DNA of 64,000 nt from Salinilacustrithrix sp034522155 (GTDB lineage Bacteria > Actinomycetota > Acidimicrobiia > Acidimicrobiales > Salinilacustritrichaceae). The stretch spans positions 62,001 to 126,000 of the forward strand of contig JAXHLP010000001.1 of the NCBI GenBank assembly GCA_034522155.1. The letters run 5' to 3'. Shown here piece by piece: positions 7,770 through 16,399 of this stretch. Every line of letters starts with the position of its first letter. Within the stretch, counting starts at the first letter, position 1. The position numbers were made by a program, and so were the translations under genes. Under the pieces are notes generated by a model. That model was given only the letters and a program-made list of their open reading frames with translations. It was not told where the DNA came from and searched no databases.

Positions 7770-8984
7770 TCAGTCGAGTGCTCCCTTCACCGCGTCGATC
7801 AGACCGGCGGTTCGCTGATCATTCGACAAGTTGGCGCTCATTCGATTCATCACGTACGCAAAACCTACGCGCCGGTCGGGGTCAGCCAGCCCCAGCGAGC
7901 CACCGGCACCGGCGTGGCCGAAGCTGTTGCCCCCCATCAGGGGCGAGAACGTCGACGGGAGGAAGAACCCGAGCCCGAAGCGGGTCGGCACCACCAGCGT
8001 CTGGTCGCGGTCGTTGCTGTGCTCCTCGGTGGCCCGTGCCACCGTCTCGTCGTCGAGCATGCGGACACCATCGGTCTCCACGACGCACGAGGAGTAGAGC
8101 TTGGCGAGGGACCGGGCGTTGGTGATCCCGTTGGCGGCCGGGATCTGCGAGCGCCACACCTCCGGCCGGTTCCAGGCCAGACCCTCGCCCTCCATGAACG
8201 CCCCGTTCAGGTGAAGGGCCCGGTTGAGCGTCGACTCCGGATCGAGGAACGCGGTGGCCAGCTCACCGAGCAACGGCGCGATCTCCGGGTCGACGGAACC
8301 GAGGTCCATGTCGTCACCCGTTCCGTCGCCCGGCATCGACGCGATGAGCGGGGCGATCCGGTGGTCCTGGTCCTCGGGCAGACCGATCCACAGGTCGAGG
8401 TCGAGCGGACCGGCCAGCTCGTCCGCCACGAACTCCCCGATCGTCCGCCCGTCGACCCGCTTCACGATCTCGCCCACGAGCCAGCCGAAGGTCAGCGCGT
8501 GGTAGCCGTGGGCCGTGCCCGGCTCCCACATCGGTGCCTGGGCCGCGAGGGCGTCGACGACCGGCTGGATCTGCACGACCTGGTCGAGCGACAACCGCTC
8601 GTCGATCACGGGCAGGCCGACACGGTGGCTCAGCACCTGCGCGACGGTGACGTCCTCCTTGCCGTTCTGGGCGAACTCCGGCCAGAGGTCGGCCACCCGG
8701 GCGTCGACATCGAGTTGGCCGCGCTGGACCAGCAGGTGGGCGGCGATCGCCGCCACGCCCTTGGTCGAGGAGAACACGAGCTGGAGGGTGTCGGCGTCGT
8801 AGGGCCGTCCCTCCTCCGGATCGGTCACGCCACCGGTGAGGTCGACCACGCACTCGCCGTCGACGAACACGGCCGTGCCCGCGCCGACATCGCCGTGCTC
8901 GGTGAAGTTGGCCTCGAACGCGTCTCGGACTGCGTCGAACCCGTCGGCCACGGTCCCGCGGATGCCCCCGGATGTCTCGGTCAT
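7770..8984 (-). CDS. Serine hydrolase, class C beta-lactamase/esterase family
   Basis: Beta-lactamase-fold hydrolase, 404 residues, of the EstB/LACTB-like group that cleaves esters or amides rather than beta-lactams. FSSTKGVAAIAAH holds the SxxK pair (nucleophile and general base). GYHALTFGWLVGEIV marks the Tyr motif, and SFGHAGAGGS stands where the KTG-like HxG triad is expected. No signal peptide is visible, so it is probably cytoplasmic. The ATG at 8984 was chosen over an upstream in-frame ATG because GAGGGG lies 6 nt before it and the upstream part is unlike coding sequence. It is first in a two-gene operon with the acyl-CoA dehydrogenase. Confidence 0.83.
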   Translation of the reverse strand: MTETSGGIRGTVADGFDAVRDAFEANFTEHGDVGAGTAVFVDGECVVDLTGGVTDPEEGRPYDADTLQLVFSSTKGVAAIAAHLLVQRGQLDVDARVADLWPEFAQNGKEDVTVAQVLSHRVGLPVIDERLSLDQVVQIQPVVDALAAQAPMWEPGTAHGYHALTFGWLVGEIVKRVDGRTIGEFVADELAGPLDLDLWIGLPEDQDHRIAPLIASMPGDGTGDDMDLGSVDPEIAPLLGELATAFLDPESTLNRALHLNGAFMEGEGLAWNRPEVWRSQIPAANGITNARSLAKLYSSCVVETDGVRMLDDETVARATEEHSNDRDQTLVVPTRFGLGFFLPSTFSPLMGGNSFGHAGAGGSLGLADPDRRVGFAYVMNRMSANLSNDQRTAGLIDAVKGALD

Positions 8985-9112
8985 CGGTACCCCTCGTCGT
9001 CGGCTGATGGGCGGCGACCGTAGCCCGGGCCGGTGCGAGCGCCATCGTCCGTGGGACACTTGGAGCGACGTCACATCAGCGCATCGCACCACGCCCGATC
9101 CCCGGGGGACCC

Positions 9113-10429
9113 ATGATCGATCGCATCTCGCGGCCAGGTGCCGCCCTCGCCGTAGCCCTGCTCGCCGTCGCCGCCTGTTCGGGCTCCGACGGTGGCCAGA
9201 CCGCCACCGCCGACACCTCCACGACGACGACCAGCCCGACCACGACCACCGCGGACGATCAGTCGGCAGACATCGACGAGACGCTCGCCCTCGACCGAGG
9301 GACCGGTGCCCCCGACGTCGCCAGTCACATACCCGCGGACGGTCCCGACGAGGCGATCGGCCGACCCGGCTTCACCCGCTACGTCTACGTCGACTCGGCC
9401 GGCACGGTGATCCCGTCGCTGGTGGAGGGCCCGGTTGCCGAGCAGCAGCGCTGCCAGGACCCGGCGCTGCCGTGCTCGGCCGAGGACCTGCGCTCGCTCC
9501 ACGCCTCCGGCGGGCCCATCCCGCCCGAGCTCGATCTCACCGCCGACGAGCTCACCGACCTCGTCGGCGAGCTCGACGCCGTCAACGAGGCCATCGAGGC
9601 CTACGCCACCCCCGAGGCCGCGTGCGCGGCCGGATTCCGGCCCGACCGGACCCAGACCCCCAACATGGGCTCGCACTTCGTGAGCATGGACCGCATCGCC
9701 AACGGCCGGTTCGAACCGGGCAACCCGGAGATCATCATGTTCGCCCGCAGCGACGGCGAACCCCCGGACGGTCCGCTCGGAGACTGCACCGCCGACGGCG
9801 GCTGGGACGGTGTCCCGGCGGAGGCGGTCGGCGTCGCCTACTTCCAGCCGTTCGCCGTCGTCGGCGACGAGCACTTGGATGGCTTCACCGGCGACTTCGA
9901 CAATTGGCACGTGCACTACAACCTCTGCCGCTTGGCCGGCCGCGACCTGACGGTCCCGCCCGCCGTGTGTGCCGCCCAGGACGGCACCGTCGGCGAGTTC
10001 GAGCCGGGCCAGGCGCCGGTGGGCGACGCCAGCGAGGGATGGATGATCCACGCGTGGGCCGACCCCGACCACGACAGTCAGATCGGGGTCTTCTCGATGT
10101 GGAACCCCTCGATCTGGCCGGTGAGCGACCCCACCGAGGTCGCCAGCGACGCCGCGGCCGACGCCCGGCGGGGCGCAGGTACCGAGGTCATCGACGACTT
10201 CACGCTCCCGGACATCACGCTCGGCGATCCCGGTCCGGTCAACTTCTTCAACGCCGACGGCGTCCCCCACAACGTGACGGCCGGGACGCCGGCGCAGCCG
10301 GGCTCGCTGTTCGACTCCGGCATCCTGAACACGCGCGAGGTGGCGACCGTGGAGATCGGCGACACCGGCGAGATCCCCTATTTCTGCTCCCTCCATCCGG
10401 ACATGCGGGGGACCATCACCGTTGAGTGA
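9113..10429 (+). CDS. Exported lipoprotein with conserved His-rich domain and C-terminal cupredoxin domain
   Basis: A 438-residue lipoprotein: a hydrophobic leader ends in the lipobox VAAC, followed by a Thr-rich linker. The middle region (~130-330) carries PNMGSHFV, AYFQPFAVVG, WHVHYNLC and MIHAWADPD...GVFSMWNP, an uncharacterised conserved exported domain rich in His. The last ~90 residues form a cupredoxin: an upstream His in VPHNVTAG, then FCSLHPDM giving Cys, His and Met, which completes a type-1 copper site. A role in copper-dependent electron transfer or copper handling outside the membrane is inferred. GGGGGA precedes the ATG. The stop overlaps the downstream kinase-fold gene. Confidence 0.75.
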   Translation: MIDRISRPGAALAVALLAVAACSGSDGGQTATADTSTTTTSPTTTTADDQSADIDETLALDRGTGAPDVASHIPADGPDEAIGRPGFTRYVYVDSAGTVIPSLVEGPVAEQQRCQDPALPCSAEDLRSLHASGGPIPPELDLTADELTDLVGELDAVNEAIEAYATPEAACAAGFRPDRTQTPNMGSHFVSMDRIANGRFEPGNPEIIMFARSDGEPPDGPLGDCTADGGWDGVPAEAVGVAYFQPFAVVGDEHLDGFTGDFDNWHVHYNLCRLAGRDLTVPPAVCAAQDGTVGEFEPGQAPVGDASEGWMIHAWADPDHDSQIGVFSMWNPSIWPVSDPTEVASDAAADARRGAGTEVIDDFTLPDITLGDPGPVNFFNADGVPHNVTAGTPAQPGSLFDSGILNTREVATVEIGDTGEIPYFCSLHPDMRGTITVE

Positions 10430-11456
10430 CGCCATCGACCACGTCGACCTCGACCAGCTCGCATCGTGGATGGACCAGCACGGGCTGGGCGAGGGCCCCC
10501 TGGCCGACGTCACCGAGCTCACCGGTGGCACCCAGAACATCCTCCTGCGCTTCGAGCGCAGCGGGCGCTCGTACGTGCTGCGACACCCGCCCCGACACAA
10601 GCGGAAGAACTCCGACGAGACGATGCGCCGCGAGGCCCGGGTCCTCGGCGCGCTCGCCGGCAGCGACGTGCCCCATCCCGGCCTGATCGCGGCCGAGCCG
10701 AGCCTCGACGTGCTCGGGTCGGCCTTCTATCTGATGGAGCCGGTCGAGGGCTTCAACCCTTCGGAGGGCCTGCCCGCGCCCCACCGTGACGACGCCGACC
10801 TGCGCCACGCCATGGGGCTCTCGATGGCGGCCGCCGCGGCCTCGCTGTCGCGGGTCGACCACGTCGCCGTCGGACTCGGCGACTTCGGCAAGCCCGACGG
10901 CTGGCTCGAGCGCCAGGTGGAACGGTGGCGGGGCCAGCTCCGCGGCTACGACCAGCTCGACGGCTATCCGGGCCCCGACATCCCCGGCGTCGAGCGCGTG
11001 GCCGACTGGCTCGAGGCGAACCAACCCCCGACCTGGGAGCCCGGGATCATCCACGGTGACCTCCACTTCGCCAACGTGCTCGTCCGCCACGACGGACCGG
11101 AGCTCGCCGCGGTGGTCGACTGGGAGCTGTGCACCATCGGCGACCCCCTTCTCGACGTCGGCCACCTCCTGGCGACGTGGCCCGAGGACGGCGGCGTCCC
11201 CGGCGGGGTCGGTGGGAGCATCACCGATCTCCCGTCGAAGGACGAGCTGGTCGCCCACTACGCCACGCTGAGCACGCGCGCCGTCGACGACATCGACTGG
11301 TTCCATGTCCTGGCCTGCTATCGCCTCGGCATCATCCTCGAAGGCACCCACGCCCGGGCCTTCGCCGGCAAGGCGCCGAAGGACATCGGCGACCTGCTCC
11401 ACGCCACCACCGTCGGCCTGTTCGAGCGAGCCCTCGGGGTCATCGACGATGCCTGA
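10422..11456 (+). CDS. Aminoglycoside phosphotransferase-fold kinase (ACAD10/11-like)
   Basis: APH/choline-kinase fold of 344 residues. TGGTQNILLRF is the nucleotide loop, IIHGDLHFANVLV the catalytic Brenner motif, and VVDWELCTIGDPLLDVG the metal-binding segment. This subfamily is commonly found with acyl-CoA dehydrogenases and SDRs; in the animal ACAD10/11 fusions it phosphorylates 4-hydroxyacyl-CoA. It starts with TTG at 10422, overlapping the stop of the lipoprotein gene, and its own stop overlaps the next SDR start, so the three genes probably form one transcript. The substrate is inferred only by family. Confidence 0.8.
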   Translation: MSDAIDHVDLDQLASWMDQHGLGEGPLADVTELTGGTQNILLRFERSGRSYVLRHPPRHKRKNSDETMRREARVLGALAGSDVPHPGLIAAEPSLDVLGSAFYLMEPVEGFNPSEGLPAPHRDDADLRHAMGLSMAAAAASLSRVDHVAVGLGDFGKPDGWLERQVERWRGQLRGYDQLDGYPGPDIPGVERVADWLEANQPPTWEPGIIHGDLHFANVLVRHDGPELAAVVDWELCTIGDPLLDVGHLLATWPEDGGVPGGVGGSITDLPSKDELVAHYATLSTRAVDDIDWFHVLACYRLGIILEGTHARAFAGKAPKDIGDLLHATTVGLFERALGVIDDA

Positions 11457-12270
11457 GGGGACCTTCGCCGCGCGCTACGGGCCGTGGGCGCTCATCGCCG
11501 GTGCCGGCGCCGGGCTGGGCGAGGCCTATGCCCGCCAGCTCGCCGAGCGCGGCCTACAGCTGGTGCTGGTCGACCGCGACGAGGCCGCGCTCGACACGCT
11601 GGTCGCTGACCTTCGCGGCGCCACCGAGTGCCGTCCGCTCGTGGTCGACCTCGCCGCTCACGACGCCGCCGAAACGGTGCTCGACGGGGTCGCCGACCTC
11701 GACCTCGGGCTGTTCGTGGCCAATGCCGCCTCCTCCTACGTGGGCTGGTTCGGCGAGCAGCCCCTCGAGTCCATCGACACCCAGCTCCGCCTCAACCTCC
11801 GCACCCCCACGGCGATCGTCCACGGTCTGCTCCCCCGCTTCGCAGGTCGCGCGCGCAGCGGCATCGTCTTGATGTCGTCGCAGTCGTCGCGGCGGGGCGC
11901 ACCGCTCGTGGCCACGTATGCCGGCACGAAGGCCTACCTGGCGATCCTCGCCGAGTCGCTGTGGGACGAGCTCGCCGACCGCGGCATCGACGTCCTCGGC
12001 GTACTGCCCGGATCCACCCGAACGCCCGGCTGGCTGTCGTCGCTGCCGCAGTCGGGCATGGGAACCGGCGGCGTGATGGAGCCCGACGACGTGGTGCGCG
12101 AGGCCCTCGACACCCTCGGCACCGGCCAGCCCACGCTCATCGCCGGTGCCGGCAACCGCGATGCCGACGCGCTCCTCGACTCGATGCCACGGGCCGACGC
12201 CGTGCGCACGGTCGGTCAGGTCATGCGGGACATGTACCCCGACGGCCGGACCGCCGACCCGACCGTCTGA
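11449..12270 (+). CDS. SDR family NAD(P)-dependent oxidoreductase
   Basis: Short-chain dehydrogenase of 273 residues. The dinucleotide loop is AGAGAGLGEAY, with Ala in place of the first Thr of TGxxxGxG. The active site shows VLMSSQSSRRG and ATYAGTKAYLAILAE (YxxxK). The ATG at 11449 overlaps the upstream kinase gene by 8 nt; a longer in-frame extension is out-of-frame kinase sequence and was rejected. LPGSTRTPGWL follows where the substrate lid usually lies. It may act with the kinase upstream and the lyases downstream on a shared CoA-linked substrate. Confidence 0.83.
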   Translation: MPEGTFAARYGPWALIAGAGAGLGEAYARQLAERGLQLVLVDRDEAALDTLVADLRGATECRPLVVDLAAHDAAETVLDGVADLDLGLFVANAASSYVGWFGEQPLESIDTQLRLNLRTPTAIVHGLLPRFAGRARSGIVLMSSQSSRRGAPLVATYAGTKAYLAILAESLWDELADRGIDVLGVLPGSTRTPGWLSSLPQSGMGTGGVMEPDDVVREALDTLGTGQPTLIAGAGNRDADALLDSMPRADAVRTVGQVMRDMYPDGRTADPTV

Positions 12271-12349
12271 TCACCACGCCGTTTCCGGCCTCAGCGGCCG
12301 TGACGGTACCGTCGAAGCCGTCCGTTCCGCCGCTCCCGAGGAGACAACG

Positions 12350-13399
12350 GTGCGCAGCGCCAAAGACTTCTTCGCCCCGCTGGCCATCGGCGCACCCGAG
12401 CCGCCGCGTGAGATCCCGTTCCGGCCGTCGCGCAACATCCATTTCTTCCCGCCGGCCAACGAGAAGATGCGCTCCAAGGTGCCCGACATGGTGCCCACGT
12501 GCGACGTGCTGCTCGCCAATCTCGAGGACGCCGTCCCGGCCTCGGACAAGGAGGAGGCTCGCGCCGGACTCGTCGAGGTCGGCAAGAGCGTCGACTTCGG
12601 GGAGACCCAGTTCTGGACCCGAGTCAACAGCATCGACTCGCCGTGGGGCCTCGACGATCTGATCACCGCGGTGACCGAGGTCGGCGACGTCCTGGACGTG
12701 ATCATGATCCCCAAGGTCGAGGGTCCCGAGGACATCCACTACGTCGACCGGCTCGTCGCCCAGCTCGAGGCCCGGACCGGCCTCGACGAGCCGATCCTGC
12801 TCCACGCCATCCTCGAGACCGCCAAGGGCGTGGCCAACGTCGAGGAGATCTGCGGCGCTTCGCCCCGCATGCAGGGACTCTCCCTCGGTCCGGCCGACCT
12901 CGCCGCCAACCGCCGGATGAAGACCACCCGCGTCGGCGGCGGCCATCCCGGCTACCTCGTCCGGTCCGACCCCACGGGCGAGGATCTCGAGGAGGGTCGC
13001 ATCACCGCCCAGCAGGATCTGTGGCACTACACCGTGGCCCGCATGGTCGATGCCTGCGTGGCCAACGGCATCTACGCCTACTACGGCCCCTTCGGCGACA
13101 TCCGCGACACGGTCGCCTGCGAGGACCAGTTCCGCAACGCCTACCTGCTCGGTTGCGTCGGCGCGTGGTCGTTGCACCCCGTGCAGATCGACATCGCCAA
13201 GAAGGTGTTCTCGCCGCCGACGGAGGATGTCGAGCACGCCAAGCGCGTGGTCGAGGCCATGGGCGACGGCACGGGCGCCGTGATGCTCGACGGCAAGATG
13301 GAGGACGACGCCTCGGTCAAGCAGTGCCTCGTCGTGCTCGACCTCGCCAAGCAACTCGCCGCCCGCGACGCCGACCTCGCCGAGGCCTACGGCTTGTGA
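12350..13399 (+). CDS. HpcH/HpaI aldolase/citrate lyase family protein (CoA-ester lyase)
   Basis: TIM-barrel carbon-carbon lyase of 349 residues, similar to CitE and malyl-CoA lyases. Landmarks are LLANLEDAVPASDKEEAR (metal-binding Glu/Asp), RVNSIDSPWGLDDL, IMIPKVEGPEDI, ILETAKGVANVEEIC and SLGPADLAANR. The first ~40 residues form a longer N-terminal extension than in the next gene. Its GTG start has GAGGAG 6 nt upstream; longer versions reach back into the SDR gene. It is followed after 27 nt by a second lyase of the same superfamily, suggesting a two-subunit enzyme or two successive cleavages. Exact substrate unknown. Confidence 0.83.
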   Translation: MRSAKDFFAPLAIGAPEPPREIPFRPSRNIHFFPPANEKMRSKVPDMVPTCDVLLANLEDAVPASDKEEARAGLVEVGKSVDFGETQFWTRVNSIDSPWGLDDLITAVTEVGDVLDVIMIPKVEGPEDIHYVDRLVAQLEARTGLDEPILLHAILETAKGVANVEEICGASPRMQGLSLGPADLAANRRMKTTRVGGGHPGYLVRSDPTGEDLEEGRITAQQDLWHYTVARMVDACVANGIYAYYGPFGDIRDTVACEDQFRNAYLLGCVGAWSLHPVQIDIAKKVFSPPTEDVEHAKRVVEAMGDGTGAVMLDGKMEDDASVKQCLVVLDLAKQLAARDADLAEAYGL

Positions 13400-13426
13400 C
13401 CGCCGTTCCGCAAAGGAGCATCACCA

Positions 13427-14308
13427 GTGCCTGATCCATCGCTGCGGCCTCGCCGCTCCGTCCTCTACATGCCCGGCGCCAACGAGCGTGCGCTCGACAA
13501 GGCCAAGACCATCCCGGCCGACTCGCTCATCCTCGACCTCGAGGACGCCGTCGCGCCCGACGCCAAGGCCGAGGCCCGCGATCGTGTGTGCACGGCCGCC
13601 CAGTCCGGCGAGTACGGCCAGCGCGAGATCGCCATCCGCGCCAACAGCCGCGACACCGAGTGGCACGACGACGACGTGGCCGCCATCGCCCAGGCCGGCC
13701 CGCACGCCATCGTGGTCCCCAAGGTCGACGAGCTGGCCGACGTCCACGCCATCGAGGCCTCGCTCGAGAAGGCCGGCGCTCCCGACCACACCGCCATCTG
13801 GGCCATGGTCGAGACCCCGTTCGCCATGCTCCACGCCGAAGAGATCGCCGCCGCGTCCGAGCGCCTCACCGTGCTGGTCATGGGCACCAACGACCTCGCC
13901 AAGGAGCTACGCGCCCAGCACGTCCCCGGACGCCAGCCCCTGCTCACCGGGCTCGGGCTCTGCCTGCTGGCCGCCCGCGCCTCCGACACGGTGATCCTCG
14001 ACGGCGTCTACAACGACATCAAGAACGAGCAGGGCTTCCTCGACGAGTGCCGCCAGGGCGCCCAGATGGGCTTCGACGGCAAGACGCTGATCCACCCGTC
14101 CCAGGTCGAGCCGTGCAACGAGGTGTTCGCTCCCACCGCCGAGGCCGTCGACGACGCCCGAGAGGTCATCACCGCCTGGGAGGAGGCCGAGCGCGAGGGC
14201 CGTGGCGTGGTCACCGTCGACGGCCGCATGATCGAGAACCTCCACGTCGACGAGGCCCGCCGGGTCCTGGCCCAGTCCGAGGCGATCGCCGACATGGCCA
14301 CCGATTGA
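13427..14308 (+). CDS. CitE-like CoA-ester lyase
   Basis: Second HpcH/HpaI-type lyase, 293 residues, a standard CitE/MclA size. It begins RRSVLYMPGANERAL, then SLILDLEDAVAPDAKAEAR, AIVVPKVDEL, WAMVETPFAMLHAEEI and VMGTNDLAKEL. FDGKTLIHPSQVEPCNEVF near the end is the conserved segment following the metal site. The GTG start has AAAGGAG upstream. Candidate substrates are (3S)-malyl-CoA, beta-methylmalyl-CoA or citramalyl-CoA; sequence alone does not choose. It is the last clearly linked gene of the 9.1-14.3 kb plus-strand run. Confidence 0.86.
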   Translation: MPDPSLRPRRSVLYMPGANERALDKAKTIPADSLILDLEDAVAPDAKAEARDRVCTAAQSGEYGQREIAIRANSRDTEWHDDDVAAIAQAGPHAIVVPKVDELADVHAIEASLEKAGAPDHTAIWAMVETPFAMLHAEEIAAASERLTVLVMGTNDLAKELRAQHVPGRQPLLTGLGLCLLAARASDTVILDGVYNDIKNEQGFLDECRQGAQMGFDGKTLIHPSQVEPCNEVFAPTAEAVDDAREVITAWEEAEREGRGVVTVDGRMIENLHVDEARRVLAQSEAIADMATD

Positions 14309-14388
14309 CGCCCGTTCTCCTCCCCCCGCTCTGGTCGCCGCTTCGCGCTTCCACACGGCGAGTTTTCCCACCAAATCGGAATGTCACG

Positions 14389-14405
14389 GTTCTGGCCGCC
14401 GTTCG
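14389..14405 (+). repeat. 17-bp intergenic motif, copy 2
   Basis: GTTCTGGCCGCCGTTCG lies between the CitE-like lyase and the DsbA-family gene, 16 of 17 bases identical to 6521-6537. A related GTTCTGG also opens the loop of the hairpin at 15184-15220. Confidence 0.3.
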
Positions 14406-14449
14406 TGCCATCGAGAGGTCGATGCGGGCCAGCAGAAAGGGCACCCGGG

Positions 14450-15169
14450 ATGACAGATGACCGACGGCCGACCGAGGTGGATTTCCACTTCGATGTGATG
14501 TGCCCGTTCGCCTACCAGACCTCGAAGTGGATCCGGGCCGTCCGCGACCAGAACGACCTCACCATCAACTGGCGGTTCTTCTCCCTCGAGGAGATCAACC
14601 GCCGCGAGGGCAAGAAGCACCCGTGGGAGCGGGAGTGGAGCTACGGCTGGTCGATGATGCGGGTCGGCGCCGTCCTGCGTCGGGACGACATGGCCAAGCT
14701 CGATGCCTGGTACGAGCGGGCCGGCCGTGCCCTCCACGAGGACGGCCTCAAGCCCCACGACCCCGAGGTTGCCCGCCACCTGCTCGACGAACTCGGCTTC
14801 GACCCGGGGATCGTCGAGGAGGCCATCGCCGACGAATCGACCCACGGCGAGGTCCGGGCCGAGCACGACAAGGTGGTGGCCAACGGCGGCTACGGCGTGC
14901 CGACGTTGTTCTTCCCCGAACACGACGACACCTGCTTCTTCGGTCCCGTGATCATCGACCCGCCGACCGGGGGACCCGCGGTGCTCCGCCTCTGGGACGC
15001 CGTCACCGCCTGGCTCGAGTTCCCCCACCTCTACGAGCTCCAGCGACCGAAGACCCGGGAGGACGGGCGCTTCATCGCCGAGACGTTCAAGCCCTATCTC
15101 GAGGCGCGCGACTGGGTCTCCATCGACCGGGGCAAGGTGATCGAACTCGACCGCCTCGCCAGCGATTGA
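14450..15169 (+). CDS. DsbA family oxidoreductase
   Basis: Thioredoxin-fold protein of the DsbA/FrnE/HCCA-isomerase group, 239 residues, without signal peptide. FDVMCPFAYQTSKWI is the active-site region: a CPFA motif with a single Cys, unlike the CxxC of secreted DsbA and closer to cytosolic mycothiol-linked or glutathione-transferase-like members. The helical insertion (~60-160) and GGYGVPTLFF with the cis-Pro loop follow. The ATG at 14450 is preceded by a short GGG; an upstream in-frame ATG at 14381 lies inside the intergenic repeat and was not used. Mycothiol dependence is a family-based inference. Confidence 0.78.
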   Translation: MTDDRRPTEVDFHFDVMCPFAYQTSKWIRAVRDQNDLTINWRFFSLEEINRREGKKHPWEREWSYGWSMMRVGAVLRRDDMAKLDAWYERAGRALHEDGLKPHDPEVARHLLDELGFDPGIVEEAIADESTHGEVRAEHDKVVANGGYGVPTLFFPEHDDTCFFGPVIIDPPTGGPAVLRLWDAVTAWLEFPHLYELQRPKTREDGRFIAETFKPYLEARDWVSIDRGKVIELDRLASD

Positions 15170-15183
15170 GGACACGAAACCTC

Positions 15184-15220
15184 GCGGCCGTTCTGGCGTT
15201 GGGATGGCGGGAACGGCCGC
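15184..15220. terminator. Bidirectional terminator-like hairpin
   Basis: A perfect 10-bp stem, GCGGCCGTTC pairing with GAACGGCCGC, around a 17-nt loop lies between two convergent genes (stops at 15169 and 15232). There is no T-tract, common for hairpins in GC-rich actinobacteria. Confidence 0.55.
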
Positions 15221-15231
15221 ACGAGCCCGTG

Positions 15232-16050
15232 TCAGGTGCGGCGGTTCGGGTGCTGGCAGCGCGGGCACCAGCGGGCGCTGCGTCCGCCCACGACCGCTGA
15301 TCGGGTGTTGGTGGCACAGGTCGCACACCTGGGGCGCGCATGGACCCGGAGCCGGTCCGCGTAGCGCCCCGGCCGGCCCCGCAGGTCGACCCAGCCCTCG
15401 TCGGCGAGGGTCACCCCGCCTGCGTCCGTCGATGCCTCGGTGATCGCTCGCACGGCGTCGAGGATCCGTTGCCAGGCGTCGAGGCCGAGCGTGTTCGCTG
15501 GCCGCACCGGCGAGATGCCCGCCCGGTGGAGTGCCTCGTCGGCGAGGTAGCTGCCGATGCCCGAGGCCACGCCGAGCTGGTCGAGGAGGATGGCCTTGAC
15601 GCCCACGTGCCGGCGCCGGCAGTGCTCGAGGTAGCGCTCGGCCGTCACCGAGGGATCGAACAGATCGGCGGCCACGGGTGCACCTCCGTGCAGCACGCGG
15701 AGCTCGCCGAACGTCCGGGGATCACGGAACCACACGGCCTGCTCGCCGAGGTCGAAGACGGCGTGGACGTGACGGTCGCCGGGAACGTCGCTGGGCGACC
15801 GGACCAGGAGCTGGCCCGACATGCGTAGGTGGATTCCGAGCTCGGCGACGACGTCGTCGACGCCGACGACGATCCACTTGCCGTGCCGCCGCACGCCGCC
15901 GAGCACCGCGCCCGCGAAGCCGTGGAGCTCGCCGACGGGTTGTGACCGCGTGGTGCGGGGATGGGTGACCGAGATGCCGCGCAGCCGTCGGCCGGTGAGG
16001 ACGTCGCCGAGCTGGCGCGCCGCGACCGTGACCTCGGCGGCCTCGGGCAC
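15232..16050 (-). CDS. Fpg/Nei family DNA glycosylase
   Basis: Base-excision repair glycosylase/AP lyase, 272 residues. The N-terminus PEAAEV keeps the catalytic Pro and Glu but differs from the usual PELPEV. RRHGKWIVV supplies the beta-turn Lys. The helix-two-turn-helix reads GVASGIGSYLADEALHRAGISP, with Ser where the DNA-contacting Asn (GxGN) is normal. The C-terminal zinc finger is complete: CATC, then RSARWCPRC with the conserved Arg. Substrate range (oxidised purines or pyrimidines) cannot be assigned. It is last in a row of SNF2 helicase, small basic protein and glycosylase with very tight spacing (14 nt). Confidence 0.87.
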   Translation of the reverse strand: MPEAAEVTVAARQLGDVLTGRRLRGISVTHPRTTRSQPVGELHGFAGAVLGGVRRHGKWIVVGVDDVVAELGIHLRMSGQLLVRSPSDVPGDRHVHAVFDLGEQAVWFRDPRTFGELRVLHGGAPVAADLFDPSVTAERYLEHCRRRHVGVKAILLDQLGVASGIGSYLADEALHRAGISPVRPANTLGLDAWQRILDAVRAITEASTDAGGVTLADEGWVDLRGRPGRYADRLRVHARPRCATCATNTRSAVVGGRSARWCPRCQHPNRRT

Positions 16051-16063
16051 CTCGACCGCCCGC

Positions 16064-16399
16064 TCAGTCGTCGAGGAGCTCTTCGGGCTCGACCAGCTCG
16101 CCGGCAGCGGCCAGCGCGCTGGCGAGGCCCACGGCCCGCCCGTAGACGGCGGTGAAGTAGGCCTCGCTCACGTGGTCCTGGCCGGGCAGCGGCGGGCGGC
16201 CGAGAGAGCGGACCACGGCGGAGGGATCCTTGGCGATGCGGATATCGCTGGTCGGCTCGGGAAGCTGGCTGCGATCGCCCCAGTACTCGGCGATGGCCTT
16301 GCCCCGGTTGCGGCGCTTCCGGTTGCGCCGTCGCTTACCCGACCCGTTGCCGTTCTTTCCGGCGCTGTTCTTGTTGCTGGCGTCGTTGGGTGCGTTCAC
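16064..16399 (-). CDS. Small basic protein of unknown function, coupled to the SNF2 gene
   Basis: 111 residues, unrecognised. The N-terminal third is rich in Asn, Gly, Lys and Arg, including KRRRNRKRRNRGK, and looks disordered and nucleic-acid binding. The C-terminal two thirds (from AEYWGDRSQLPEP) is likely folded and ends in an acidic ELVEPEELLDD. The GTG start overlaps the stop of the SNF2 helicase gene (GTGA), so translation is probably coupled. Position between a helicase and a glycosylase suggests an accessory factor, but that is inference only. Confidence 0.7.
   Translation of the reverse strand: MNAPNDASNKNSAGKNGNGSGKRRRNRKRRNRGKAIAEYWGDRSQLPEPTSDIRIAKDPSAVVRSLGRPPLPGQDHVSEAYFTAVYGRAVGLASALAAAGELVEPEELLDD

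Noticed and set aside
9071..10600. 509-codon minus-strand frame opposite the cupredoxin lipoprotein
   Set aside because: Antisense shadow; the plus strand has signal peptide, lipobox and copper ligands.
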